A DNA stretch of 64,000 bases from positions 992,001 to 1,056,000 of the forward strand of contig OZ004592.1 of assembly GCA_963924555.1 (NCBI GenBank). The letters are read 5' to 3'. Both the position numbers and the translations under genes were made by a program. Within the stretch, counting starts at the first letter, position 1, and each line of letters opens with the position of its first letter. Positions 50,652 to 61,982 of the stretch are shown in pieces. Origin of the DNA: Crambe crambe (Eukaryota; Porifera; Demospongiae; Poecilosclerida; Crambeidae). The notes beneath the pieces were generated by a model. That model was not told the DNA's origin, searched no databases, and saw nothing but the letters and a program-made list of their open reading frames with translations.

Positions 50652-50840
50652 TTGGAAACACCTGGCAAACACCAATTCCACAACTCCTAGTACAATGAGG
50701 TCACACACCCATGCCCTTTGTTAATAACAACCTGAGTCAGCTGACCTTTGAACCGCAAATGAATATTCACAAGACACACCCCCTCAACAAACAATCATAC
50801 CAGGTGCAGCAACAATAATTGATGACCGTGCAAGACTGCA
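50652..50840. promoter_or_regulatory. Bidirectional promoter PTRHD1 / PhyH copy 3, with a DR1 site
   Basis: A DR1-type site TGACCTTTGAACC lies at 50742-50754. It sits in a block (50738-50789) nearly identical to 46694-46746 upstream of PhyH copy 1, including CCGCAAAT, AATATTCACAAGACACACCC and CCTC. The segment between block and start differs from copy 1, so the conservation is local. Confidence 0.6.
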
Positions 50841-52442
50841 ATGATTAGACGTTTTCAAACGCCTCTCTCCCTCAGAAGTGGAGCTGTAAGAGCTGCATGG
50901 AGCAGAAGGCAGCAAACTGCAGGTATCTATTAGCTAGCTTAGCTACTCCCAGTTCAGTTCAACTGCTACATCCTAATCCCCACAGCTTCTCAGAGTCCTG
51001 CACCTGAGATTTACACAGTACCTCCTCCTCAACCTAAGGAGAAAAAGCCTGGTCAATTAGAGAAATGGCAGCTGGAGCAGTTCTTTAATAAAGGATTCCT
51101 GATAATCCCCAAATTTTTCACTGACGAAGAGATGCAGCCGGTCATTGAGGTAAAGGCATCATGATAGCATTGTAAAGTGATTTTTCAGTTCAACAAGATG
51201 ACTCAGTAAGTTTTCTCTTTAATAATGCCCTCCATTACCCCATAGGCTGTGAAGGAGTGTGTGGAGATATTAGCCGACAAGCTGTACAAGGGAGGAAAGA
51301 TCAAGGACAAGTGTGAGAAGGCAGGTTTCTACAAGCGTCTGATCCTCATCGAAGAGCAGTTCAAAGGAGCATCTGTATTGTGGCACAAGTTGGGGTACTT
51401 GCCTGCTGGATTCCGGCAGTTATGGAGCAATGAGAGGCTTCTCAATATGGTGGAGCAGCTCATAGGACCAGATATTGCTGGTGAGAACACACCGGATAAT
51501 TTTTTATCTTTAGCTAGCTAGCTATTTCCACTTATTTCAAACTAGCTATACCATTGCAGGTCACCCAGTATGGAACCTCAGGACTAAGACACCACACAAT
51601 GAGCAAGCTACAGTGCCTTGGCACCAGGACAATGCCTACCTGGATCCTTCAGCTCTCTACACTTTAATGCCTTCTGCGTGGATCCCTCTCATCGATGCCA
51701 ATGCTACTAATGGCTGCATGCAGGTGAAGTAGCTGCCATTGTATTTAGGTAGTAAGCTCACTCTTACCTATGTAGCCAAAGGTCCACAGGTAGCTATTGT
51801 TTCAAATGCCATTTTCTATTTTCTCTATCACAATTAATCCTTGCAGATGGTTTCTGAAGGACACAAATCTGGTATCACAGCAACCCACACTTGCTGTGCA
51901 GGTGGTACCTGGTATGTGGACTTGGATGAGAAAGAAATGGAGAAAACTCTTGGAGTAGACTTGGAGAGAGACGTGGTGACATGTGAAGTTCCCTTTGGAG
52001 GGATGGTGCTCTTCAACAACTGCATTCCCCACAGAAGCTTGGAGAACTACTCTGACAAAGTCCGGTGGACTCTTGATCTTCGCTGGCAGGACCCCAAGAA
52101 GAAAACGGGATTTTACGACTTGAAGGAATGCATTGTCATGAGGAAAGCAGATGACCCAAAGTATAAGATAGACTGGGAAAGTATGTAAGACTACCACAAG
52201 GTTTAGAAAAGGACTTGACAGAATATAATCTACTCTCAAATTGTTGTATAGATTTTGCTATCATCAACCGCAATGACTTGCAAGCCAGTAAAGCAGGTGC
52301 CAGTCCAAGTGAGGATGAGTTCAATACAAACATTCATGGGCCGTGGATGAACCGCTGGCAGATAGTCCATCACAACAAGCACACAGAGAACCTTGGAAAA
52401 GGAACCTCATATCATTCTCAGATCATAGGTGACAAAGCCTAA
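50841..52442 (+). CDS. PhyH-family Fe(II)/2-oxoglutarate dioxygenase, copy 3 (389 aa)
   Basis: Exons 50841-50922, 50986-51149, 51246-51480, 51560-51723, 51847-52180 and 52252-52442, with the same middle-exon lengths and phases as copies 1 and 2. The first exon is 15-18 bases shorter (MIRRFQTPLSLRSGAVRAAW), because the sequence homologous to the ATG of copy 1 has changed and the next ATG is used. Ligands are kept (VPWHQDNAYLD, CIPHRSLENY). Exon 5 ends GAA A rather than AAA G, so the codon at the last junction becomes Asn instead of Asp. It is otherwise intact and presumably active. Confidence 0.88.
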
Positions 52443-52483
52443 TGCCAGGCTGAACTCTATTTGTTGTGTGCTTTTATACTCTA

Positions 52484-52495
52484 TGCGCATGCGTA
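52484..52495. promoter_or_regulatory. NRF1-like site upstream of the ABHD gene
   Basis: TGCGCATGCGTA, one mismatch from the NRF1 consensus, 240 bases before the start codon of the hydrolase and about 40 bases after the PhyH copy 3 stop. Confidence 0.35.
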
Positions 52496-52723
52496 TTAGC
52501 ATGGCATGCGTAAGCTTACGTGTAGACCCTTTACCAGTCATCAATGTAAACATTGAAACTTGAAGTGATACCGCACCGATGTAGGAACCGGAGGTCATTC
52601 CAGCGTAGCCTCCATTATATACCATGTTCTATACTGAAGGGCTTCAGTGAGAGTGTTATTACGTCTTGCCATCCATCTTACCACTCGATTCTCACCGACA
52701 GTCTCTCCAGCTCTGGGTCTCTG

Positions 52724-55150
52724 ATGCTTACTGTCCTTCTCTTGGGATTTATCCTCGCATGTTACGTGTTCTACTACAGAAAGTATGTAGCCGGTCGTCC
52801 GGAAGTGGTGTGTTGTGATCAGGACAGGAAGAGAGTATTGAAAGAGCACTGTCCTATCCTTTTCCAGACCTTTTACCCTACCATTTGGGCACCTCAAGCC
52901 CACATGCAGACTGTTCTGAGAGCAATGCTACAGACACATCCAAAACACCAACAAAGAAGGTATTCGGTGCTAGCTGTACAATTTGTGATTGTGGCCAATT
53001 TTTAATACCCACCCACCTCCATAATGTTTCCAGGGAGACAGTATCAATGAGTGATGGTGGACATGTATGTTTGGATTGGTATAACGAGTGCACCCCTGCA
53101 CAACCCACTCTCATGATCCTGCCCGGGATAACAGGTAAAGGGTCATCAACACATCAAAAATATATAAACCACTTTTTCCCCCCCTTCTAATTAAAGGTAG
53201 TAGCAATGAAAATTATGTAAGGCATTGGATAGATGACATGGTCCACCAGGAATACAGGTTATTCATAATAATAAGTGATTATTAAAAAAATATAACATTC
53301 ATGAATTCTTGTTGTCGGAGTTTCAGTATCAATTCTCGATAATTCTTGCAGATGTGTTGTTTATAATTACAGAGGTTGTGGAGACTCTAAACTTTCAGTA
53401 AGTATCTTTCTAAGAGTGGATAAGTTTAACAGCCATTTATACTGTACTCTCAAGGAATCATTTCACAATGACACAGACTGTGAATCCCTCAACACTGAAT
53501 CATGCAATCAAAAAATAAACAAAAAAAAACCAAAAAACCTTCAGCCTATATATTATAATGATTGGCACTAGCTTTCCTCCCTCACTCCCTCTCTCCCTCC
53601 CTCCCTCCCTCCCTCCCTCCCTCTCTCCCTCCCTTTCTCCCTCACTCTTGCCAAACAATCAATCATGGTCCTTACATTCCTTGTTAGAACACGAAGCTGT
53701 ATTGTGGTGCCAATATAGAGGACTTGGTGGAAGTAATGGGACACATCCACGCTGCCATCCCCGACTCCCCCCTCATAGCCATTGGAGTGTCCCTAGGAAG
53801 GTACCATTGTAGTTAAAGTAAGGAAGTAGTTAGGACAAGAACCTGTGATGATTGAGAGCCAAAAGGATGATTGAAATCGGTTCTAATGGCCCCCACAAAT
53901 GTGTTGTCCATGCCTAGTCAACCTCATAATAATGATTGAATTAAAGTGAGGCTCAATTTAATTGACCACAAACCACATGAAACACTAACCAGTGCATAAC
54001 TACAAACCACACCATTTCCTGCCCTGTCTGGTCATTTCCTGTCCTGTCCATTCCATGCAGCACTCAGTTGGTCAAGTATCTCAGTGAGTGTAGCAGACTT
54101 GGTAAGGAGTGTCACTTGAAAGCCGTTCTATTGATCTCGGCACTCTGGGACATGAGGGAGTCACAGATGAACCTCAGTAAATTCCTCAATAGACACACCC
54201 TCATTCGCTTCCTCGCCTTCAAGTATACAAAGATGATGAAAGAGTGAGAGAGAGCCTTCCTCTATGATATCTGACTTCCCCATATCTGATTCCACAGGAA
54301 TAAGGAAGTCTTCCAAGACGCCACACGGAGGGGAGATATTTGCTTCAACTATGAGAAAGCTGTGAAGGTGAACTACGATAGTAAATTTCCAGACTGAGAT
54401 AATGTATTCAAATTTTGTTCCTATTCTTGTCAGCAGTCAACTTCCTTACAAGATCTGGCAGAGGAAGTGATGCTGCCGATGTTTGGATACTCCACTCTTG
54501 ATGAGTACCTCCATGACTGGTCTCCGTGTCACAGACTGGACGGCATCACCATTCCCGTCTTGGCAGTCAATGCTTCTGATGATCCTTTCTGTCCAATACA
54601 TAGTCAGTTTAGCATTATATACAAAATAATGGACACAGTTGGCACCCAGCCTTTTGTCCTTTGTAGAGAGGTTGTCCCTCTTTTGGAGGGTGTTGAGAAG
54701 TTTGTCCTCTTTTCTTTTATCAGAGGGTGGCCAGAGCTCTATGTGAGTCATTGCCAGAGCTCTGTGAGCCATTCAACTGTTGAAGACACCATGCCACACA
54801 TAAATCGGAGTGCTGGACTTATTTCCTAGCATTTACTTGCTCATAAAAAGCAATGGCTAATTTCTTGGGTTCCAGTACTAGTTCATCAGTGAGGTTTAAA
54901 AAGGGAGTCCCTTTGCAGGTGCCCACTCCTCCATTATTAAGTGGTCACTTGATGTCATTATTAGTTCATTGTTATACCTTCAGCATTACCCATGGAGGAG
55001 GCTCGCAGGAACCCCAACTTTGTTCTTGCCACCACCAAGAGAGGAGGACACATTGGGTTCATGGAAGGGATATTGCCATTTGGGAAATGCTGGATGGATA
55101 AGGTTCTGATAGAGTTTGCCAACACCGTGTTCGAACATGATTCCTTGTAA
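52724..55150 (+). CDS. ABHD1/3-like alpha/beta hydrolase, membrane-anchored (381 aa)
   Basis: Exons 52724-52959, 53034-53134, 53197-53257, 53352-53397, 53688-53800, 54061-54243, 54298-54367, 54434-54602 and 54984-55150; phases agree. ATG 52724 is the first in frame and starts an N-terminal membrane anchor (MLTVLLLGFILACYVFYYRK). Family signatures: PTIWAPQAHMQTVLRA, LMILPGITG, VVYNYRGCG, LYCGANIEDL, the nucleophile elbow GVSLG (Ser), the acid in ASDDPFCP (Asp) and the His in RGGHIGFMEG. The catalytic triad is thus complete. ABHD1/ABHD3 relatives include phospholipases acting on phosphatidylcholines with unusual acyl chains; the ABHD1/3/15 subgroup cannot be separated here. It lies tail to tail with the Costars-LIM gene, 229 bases apart. 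Confidence 0.9.
53577..53640. repeat. (CCCT)n microsatellite in the ABHD intron 4
   Basis: About 15 imperfect CCCT/CTCC units, 48 bases before the acceptor of the exon at 53688; it provides an extended pyrimidine-rich region. Confidence 0.9.
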
Positions 55151-55379
55151 GGTTCACTCAGTATTTTTAACTCAGTCCGTTTTATTTATTTTAATTTCAT
55201 TTAAAAAATTTTGTTTTAATTACATGATTGTACTATTTTTTATTTTTAAAATCTACAAAAGGAAAATAAATTAAATAACTGAAATAAAACTGATTCCTGC
55301 CATTTATACTACATAAACTGATTGTGTTTTAGTTGCTCAATGATTCATTATATACAAATGTCCTTTTCGTGGACTCTCA

Positions 55380-57534
55380 TCAAAAACCAGAGGTATAGTT
55401 CCCTCCACCTGCCTTGTAACGCTGGTCATAGTGACTTCGGCAGTACAGCTTGTTATTGAGGGTTGAGTAGTTGGTGGCAGTGAGGAGCTTAGAACAGTCA
55501 CAACACCTGTCAGTGAACAGATTTAAAAAAAGGGACATCATTTTTGAGAGTAATCAGAGCATGAAGCTGAATACACACCTTCCCATCATAACTTTCATTG
55601 ATGACTTACTTTGCTTGGGGACAATTAAAATTCTGACTATACAAGCATTGCGTAAACATTGAAAATGTATGTCCCAAAGCCATGACAACTGCTTTCCCAT
55701 TGTTAAGAAATAAATAAACACCTTTCCTCTATCTGTTGTAACAATAACCATCCACAAGAGCCAAGTCTCGTCATGGCAATGACAGTCATCAGCCATGGAA
55801 TTAACATAATGGCATACCTGAAGCAATTTGAGTGATATGCCTTGTTGCTGACCACCACTTGCTCAGCCGGGTACACAGTCTTGGAGCACATCACACACTG
55901 CAGAGGATTGTCAGCTGATTCATTTACACATGCAGGCAGGCATGGTTATCATGATAAACTAACTAATGGGGTCCACTATACACTACACCACACAGCTGTA
56001 CACATTAGTCTCAATAGAGACAGAGAGACCCCCTACACCCCCAGGAAAAGGGGGAAGCCTGCTCCATGGATGGAGTTTACTCCTATAGCTAGGTGATGTG
56101 GCATTAATACTCCCCCTGTATACAGAAGGGCTTGAGGGTGTTGGATTAATTCAAGTGTCACATTCACATTCCTGTGGACACACATAATGGAAACACGGAC
56201 ACACCCTTACTTTAAGAAACTCTCCAGTTGTCTGTATGCCACCAAAACTCTTCCCCTTCTGCTTGTCCTTGGGGACCTGGGTGGTCTTTCTCTCCTTGAT
56301 GTAGTTCTGTGCAGCAGAGTCCGGGAGCTTGTCTGTCAGTAAAGTGATGATGGTTCCATCGTTCTTGCGCTGCATCAAGTGTTCTCCCTCAAAAGAAACA
56401 ACCTGGACAGATGAGGCATCATCAGACTCAGGGAGAAACATGTATTTATCATGTGATCAAAACTCGGGGATAAAACATTAATTTTAGGGTGTATAGTTGC
56501 TCTTAAAACAATCTCTACTTGTTCATCTGACACCCGGTCAATATTCAGGTTAGAGACGATGTCAGAACAGAGCCTTTTTTAGGCACAAGAGAAGGAGTTA
56601 ACACAAGATGTCCTCTATTGATTCTAAAATGATACCAGAATCGAACTAATAAGGGAATTTGGAAAGTGCATTGTTAATTACAATTTACAATACAATGTGA
56701 GACACTCAATATGGCAGTAGTCACTACTACACTTTGTTCTGTCACTTGTCTTGTCTACTAACACAACTCGTGGACACTAATCTTTACTCGATAAGGGAGT
56801 CATCAGTTCACATAAGCCATGTTAGCTGCTAGTTCTGCATTCAAAAGACTGACACGAAGCTACTTCACCCTTGATCTCTTTCTCGTCCCCCACTTAAAAG
56901 TAGAGCTTTCTCTTTGTACATTTATTAGTTAAGTGGATCAGAAATGCGAGAAATGCAACTCATTTCATTCTGATAGATTAACACATGTCTTTGATAGCTT
57001 ACAGAGTAGACTAAATGAAGCCATTAGTGTCAAGATGTGGCTAACAAAGAACATCAACACCTCTTACAGCTTCATTACAAGTAGCCACAAAAAAGAAAAC
57101 AGTGCCAGGAGGTTGTTTGGCTACACCTCTGGCCGTGGGAGAGAGGGATGGGGCATTATAGAATACTGGGGAGGTAAACGGGAGGGAAGGCTTCTCTTGT
57201 TATATTGAAAGGGGAAAAACAGTTGGTACTTTGCCAAGAGAAAACACGGAAAAGAGCTGTTATCCACCTGGCTACTCAAGGTTTAAGCAAAAGTTAATTA
57301 GCCCTCATTTTCAAAATCCTTTCAAGAAAAAAACAACTAGATACATGGAATGGAGACCGTTTCCCTGTTGCTGCTGGTTAAGTGCTTCAAATGCTCAGGG
57401 GTAGGGGGAAGCTGCTTGCATGGGGACATCATAATGACAAGGTGAACAAGGCGAGATGTCCTCATCAAGTAATTGGACACCGACTGATAATTGTTCACAT
57501 TCTTATACCCGACGGAGGGAATAATTACAACCAC

Positions 57535-57567
<33 letters not shown>

Positions 57568-60500
57568 CATACATACATACATACATACATACATACATAC
57601 ATACACAGCTACATACATACCTTTAATTTTCTGGCAGTGTTGAGAGTTCCAGAGAGTGCCTCAAAGGTGTTGCTGGTCTCGTCAAAGAATTGGCCAAAGA
57701 GAACTTGGTACTTTCCCTCACCATTGGGAGTACCCAGACGCTGTATTTCACTGATCAACTGCAAACAGAATAATGTAATATTATTTGGTAAACTTCTTTT
57801 CCTGGAGCTAAAGAGAGACTGTTTTAGAAAGCTAAATCTCAGATTTTATCATATCACAAGCCATACCATTCTTATCACAACATTTTGGACAAAACTGCAT
57901 GAACCAAAAATAATCTGTTATCAACTCCATTAGTCATCACAGTACTGACTGATACAGCAAGTCCAATTAACCATGCCACAAAATTGGACACTCAATGTTG
58001 TGAAGTAATTGGTTTAGGGTGCTCCCACATTCACACACTACAGCTTAGGAAGAGGAACTTTGGCAGCTGCTCTATCTCAATAATGAATGTACACACACAC
58101 ACACTCTCCTCCTCTAACCAAGTTTGGTCACACTCTTACATGAGTATTTCCTACAATCTTATGATCATTATTATTGTTCCTTCAACCATTAACAGAAAAA
58201 TGATTTGATTATCTTCTAGCTACATCAATTACGATTTCCTATTATGAGGTCGAAACAGAATCCTATGAAATGCTATCAGTGAAATAAACAAGAAGCATAA
58301 GGTTACTTATGATAAGAATAAAGTTACTACATGTGTGGCTTGAACTCACATTACCTTAAAATGGAATTACTGCACTTTGTTGCTCTCACCTTTTTGATTT
58401 CCTTGTCTACCCACTGAATGGCAGCTTCATTTCTCTGCTTTCTCTTCTCCTCAATCTCGGCCTGGACTTCGTCTTCTCTGTCACTAAAGGGACTGGTTCG
58501 TCCTGACGAGAGACCGCTCCGAGGACTCAGTCGACCTGATGGAGAAGGTGGAGAGGCAGAAGGCCCTGTCAAACTTGACAGGCTCTGGAAAGACGGCTGC
58601 TTGGGACCAATGTTACCACCACTGCTGGATGTTTCCTGTGGACTTGTGGTGGAGATGACCGGTGCTGGGGAGGAAGCTGCAGGCCGAGGGTTTGCAGGTG
58701 AAGATATACTCTTCTTAACTCCGCCACTAGGTGGTGGCTTGGTTTGAGGGAGAGGACTCTTCTCTTTGGTTTTGGGAGCTGGTGGTTGGTTGCTGTTACT
58801 ATTGTTCTTGTTCTTCTTCAGAGCACTCAACAACTCAGCCTGGAAAAGGGCCGCTGTGTCACTCTGAGGCTTATAGGACGGTTTTGGACGGGAACCAGAA
58901 GAGGACATTGAGGAGTCAGTCATTGCCTTCTTTGGTGGAACGTAACCAACAGGAGGTGGCGGCGGTGGAGGAGGGGGTGGGGGAGGAGCTCCTCCAGGAG
59001 GTGGCGGGGGTGGAGCTGCTGCTTCACCTCCTGCAGGGGGTGGAGGAGGAGGTGCAGGTCCACCCACAGGGGGCGGAGGAGGGGGTGCAGGTCCACCCAC
59101 AGGGGGCAGAGGAGGGGGTGCAGGTCCACCCACAGGGGGCAGAGGAGGGGGTGCAGGCCCTCCTACAGCAGGTGGAGGTGGTGGGGAAGCCGACACTTTT
59201 TGAGGTGTAGGGGGTCCAGGAGGAGGTGCCAGTTGCCCACTAGGTCCAGGAGGAGGTGGGGGAGGGGCAGGAACCACACCTGGTGGTACTGCTACAGGCG
59301 GAGTCACTGTCTTTGGTACAGACTTCTCTTCCTTTGCAGGAGGTGGCGGATCATCCAAGACTCGTCCTAGCTGCACCTTCTTCTTCTTTCCCTCCAAAAG
59401 TTCTTCTTCAGACTTGAACAAACTGGTGCTTCCCTGCAACTTGTTCAATAGGTCACCTTTGAACCCAGAGCCAAGGTTTCCCTTGGATCCTGTCTCCTGT
59501 GGACCCCTTCCTTTGGCAAGGAATTTCGTTGCTCTCATGTTTTCCATTCCGGGTTTCTTGCAAGTGACAAGAGTTGTCGTATTTCCCATGGTGAAAGAGG
59601 CAACTGCAGAAGATGGTGGTGCGTTCTTTGCAACATTTTGGGGTTTGGAAGAAGGTAGGTCTTTCTCTTTCTTGGTGGTAGACGAAGAAGCGTTCACAGG
59701 TGGATTTGGTGATTTTGCTGCTGCTGCGGATGGACCAGCTGGAGTGGAAGGTTTGACCACAGAAGGAGAGCTGATGACTTTAGGAGGAGCAGGTGAGGAT
59801 GATTTAGTCTGAGATGCAGCAGCTGAGCCTGGATTGATAGCAGGTTGAGCACTTGCAGGTGGAGGAGGCTTCTGAACCTTGCCTTCATCAATCTTCTTCA
59901 CAACTTGAGATACCACAGCTGAGCCTGGGCTAACGGCAGGTTGAGTATTAACAGGAGGAGGTGGTTTCTTCTGAATTTTACCATCATCTATCTTCTTTAT
60001 TACAGAAAGTGAGCTAGCAGGTTGTGGTGTCTGTACTTTGCCCTCATCCATCTTCTTCACAACTTGAGATACAGCAGGCTGAGAATTTACAGGCAAAGGT
60101 GGCTTCTGAATTATATTTTCATCTTTCTTCTTTATGGCCCCAGATGCAGCAGCAGGTTGAGGAGAAGGTGGCTTTTGAATCTTACTATCATCAGTTTTTC
60201 TAACTGCCTGAGATGCAGCTGCAGGTTGAGGATTGCTCAATGCAGAAGGTACTGGAGGAGTTGGTGATGAGGGCTTCGGCTTTTGAATCTTGTTATCATC
60301 GGTTTTTCTAACCTCCTGAGATGCAACTGCAGGTTGAGGATTTGGAGAATTGCTCTGTGAAGCTGCTGCAGAAGGTACTGGAGGAGTTGGTGATGAGGAC
60401 TTCGCCTTGCTTGCACCGTAATAGATTCCACCCGGAAACATTGATCCTCCTCCATATTTCGGTGGTTCTTTAATTGGAGCCTGTGTGATGGATTTAGCAG

Positions 60501-61167
60501 TGGCTGCAGCCTGTGGGGGGTTGGGCTTGGCAATGCCTACTGCCGATGGGGAAGGTGATTTACTTGGAATAGGTGATGGAGACTTGGTGGTGTTTCCAGC
60601 GTTAGCCGTTGGTGGTGGAGAAGGTTTCGTGATAAGTGAACCAGTTGCTGCAGTCTTAGTTGGAGTGGGTGCAGGGCCATCCACTTCATCTTTTTTGCTT
60701 GTAGCACTTGGTGGGTAATAAAGGCCTCCAGGAACAGCTTGAACTTTTCCAGAAGATGACGATGATGAAGCTACTGCAGAAGATCCTCCAACTGTAGGCT
60801 TCTTTGTTGTTGTGCTAGAGATCACTTGCTCCTCATTCACACTCTTGTGAGTGGCTTTGATCCGCTTTAGTGCATTCTGTCTCTTCTCCTCTGCCTCAAG
60901 GAGCTGTAGGTTCGCAGTGAGGGACGAGATCGCGACATTTTTCTTGTCCTGCGAGGAGTTTGCAGGAGATCTCCCAGCGACTCCAGTGCCATTGGTTCTG
61001 GAAATATTCAACGGAGTTTTCTGAGATAGCTGGGGACTCCGTCTACCTGCAGAGGCTCCACCTTTGAGCAGAGACGGGGTGAGGGAATTTAAGAAGGCAT
61101 CTGCTTCTTGCTCACGCTGTTGGCGCTCTTTAGCTTCGGCCTCAGATTCTCCAGCATACGAAGACAT
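55380..61167 (-). CDS. Proline-rich Costars-LIM protein (1104 aa, 5 exons)
   Basis: Exons 61167-58390, 57758-57621, 56402-56211, 55897-55818 and 55506-55380 keep phase. The 926-codon first exon is low-complexity: a charged N-terminus (EAEAKERQQREQEADAFLNS), about seven degenerate repeats of the type VVKKIDEGKVQKPPPP (59830-60400), then a polyproline block with the 12-aa unit GGPAPPPPPPV (58930-59240). Exons 2-3 encode a Costars domain (EIQRLGTPNGEGKYQVLFGQ, FEALSGTLNTARKLK, VVSFEGEHLMQ), the actin-related module of ABRACL/ABRA. Exons 4-5 make one LIM zinc domain: CVMC, HSNCF, CCDC, LYCRSHYDQRY. Polyproline segments of this kind bind profilin or SH3/EVH1 domains, so a cytoplasmic actin-regulating role is inferred. 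I do not know a named protein with this domain order. Confidence 0.85.
57536..57604. repeat. (CATA)n microsatellite beside a donor site
   Basis: About 17 CATA units with one ATAT interruption. On the minus strand the (GTAT)n array starts about 15 bases after the GTATGTATG donor of the Costars exon ending at 57621. Confidence 0.9.
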
Positions 61168-61316
61168 GATGATAACGTTGATCAGTGCTGTAATTTTAGC
61201 TCCAGTCCGAATTTAATACGACCAAAGTTTAGGATGGAAAAGATCGAATCACGAGAAACCTCAGGGTATAATTTGAGATTATGGATATAGAAACCACGAT
61301 CTCTACCCGTTACGTA

Positions 61317-61885
61317 GGGTAGGTGTGGGTATTATGAGTCAGTCCCTATTATGGGTTCACCACTTGATAAGAATCTACAAGAGTTGATACTTTAGATATG
61401 AAAACTTAATCATTTTTTTGGTCTTTTGATCAAATAAAATCATCCAGAAAATGCCTCATTCATGCATAAGCATAATCTTAAATGAGAAGTTTAAAAATGG
61501 GTACAATCGTAACCAATCTGAATAAAAAAAGCGCAGGGAACTGAGGGAAGCAATGATGCCACAAGATGGAGTAAAAAATGAATTTTAAAGTAATCCAAGG
61601 TTATTATTTTTATTTTGTAGAAATCTTAGCTACACTATCAATTTTTAGAGACAAAAATCAAGCCAGCGACTCATAATTCATACCTATGACTCATAATACC
61701 TTCCTGAGTATGTTATGTAAGATCATAACTCCTATCTACAAGATGCAATATTTTTATTACTTTCTCCACACATTAGTTCTACATAACCTATTTTATATCT
61801 GGAGCAATTTTCAGGATTCTAAGATAGTCCATTTCCAAGAAAAGAGCAACAATACTTAGCTGACTCATAATACCCACACCTACCC
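61317..61885. mobile_element. Mariner-type MITE, 569 bp
   Basis: The terminal inverted repeats of 25 bp (61317-61341 and 61861-61885; GGGTAGGTGTGGGTATTATG at the outer end) match perfectly, and TA flanks both ends (61315-61316 and 61886-61887), as expected for Tc1/mariner insertion. The motif GACTCATAAT recurs inside near 61670 and 61688. No coding content. Perfect ends suggest recent movement. It occupies most of the 815-base gap between the Costars-LIM start and the next gene. Confidence 0.85.
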
Positions 61886-61982
61886 TAATTACGTAAATTT
61901 CTGTAAATTTCATTGTAAAGCCCGCAAGGGATACATACAGAGAGAACATAATGTGAAAGATGTGACATGATACAATAACTTG

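Noticed and set aside
52553-52723. In-frame upstream extension of the ABHD protein
   Set aside because: Begins at TTG without any ATG; the first ATG (52724) starts the membrane anchor typical of the family.
56933-57208. Cys-containing plus-strand open frame in the Costars intron
   Set aside because: No ATG-initiated or spliced context, no homology seen, and it lies inside a well-supported intron on the other strand.
58418-60718. Several plus-strand open frames of 65-160 codons
   Set aside because: Mirror images of the GC-rich proline-coding exon of the Costars-LIM gene; no splice or homology support.
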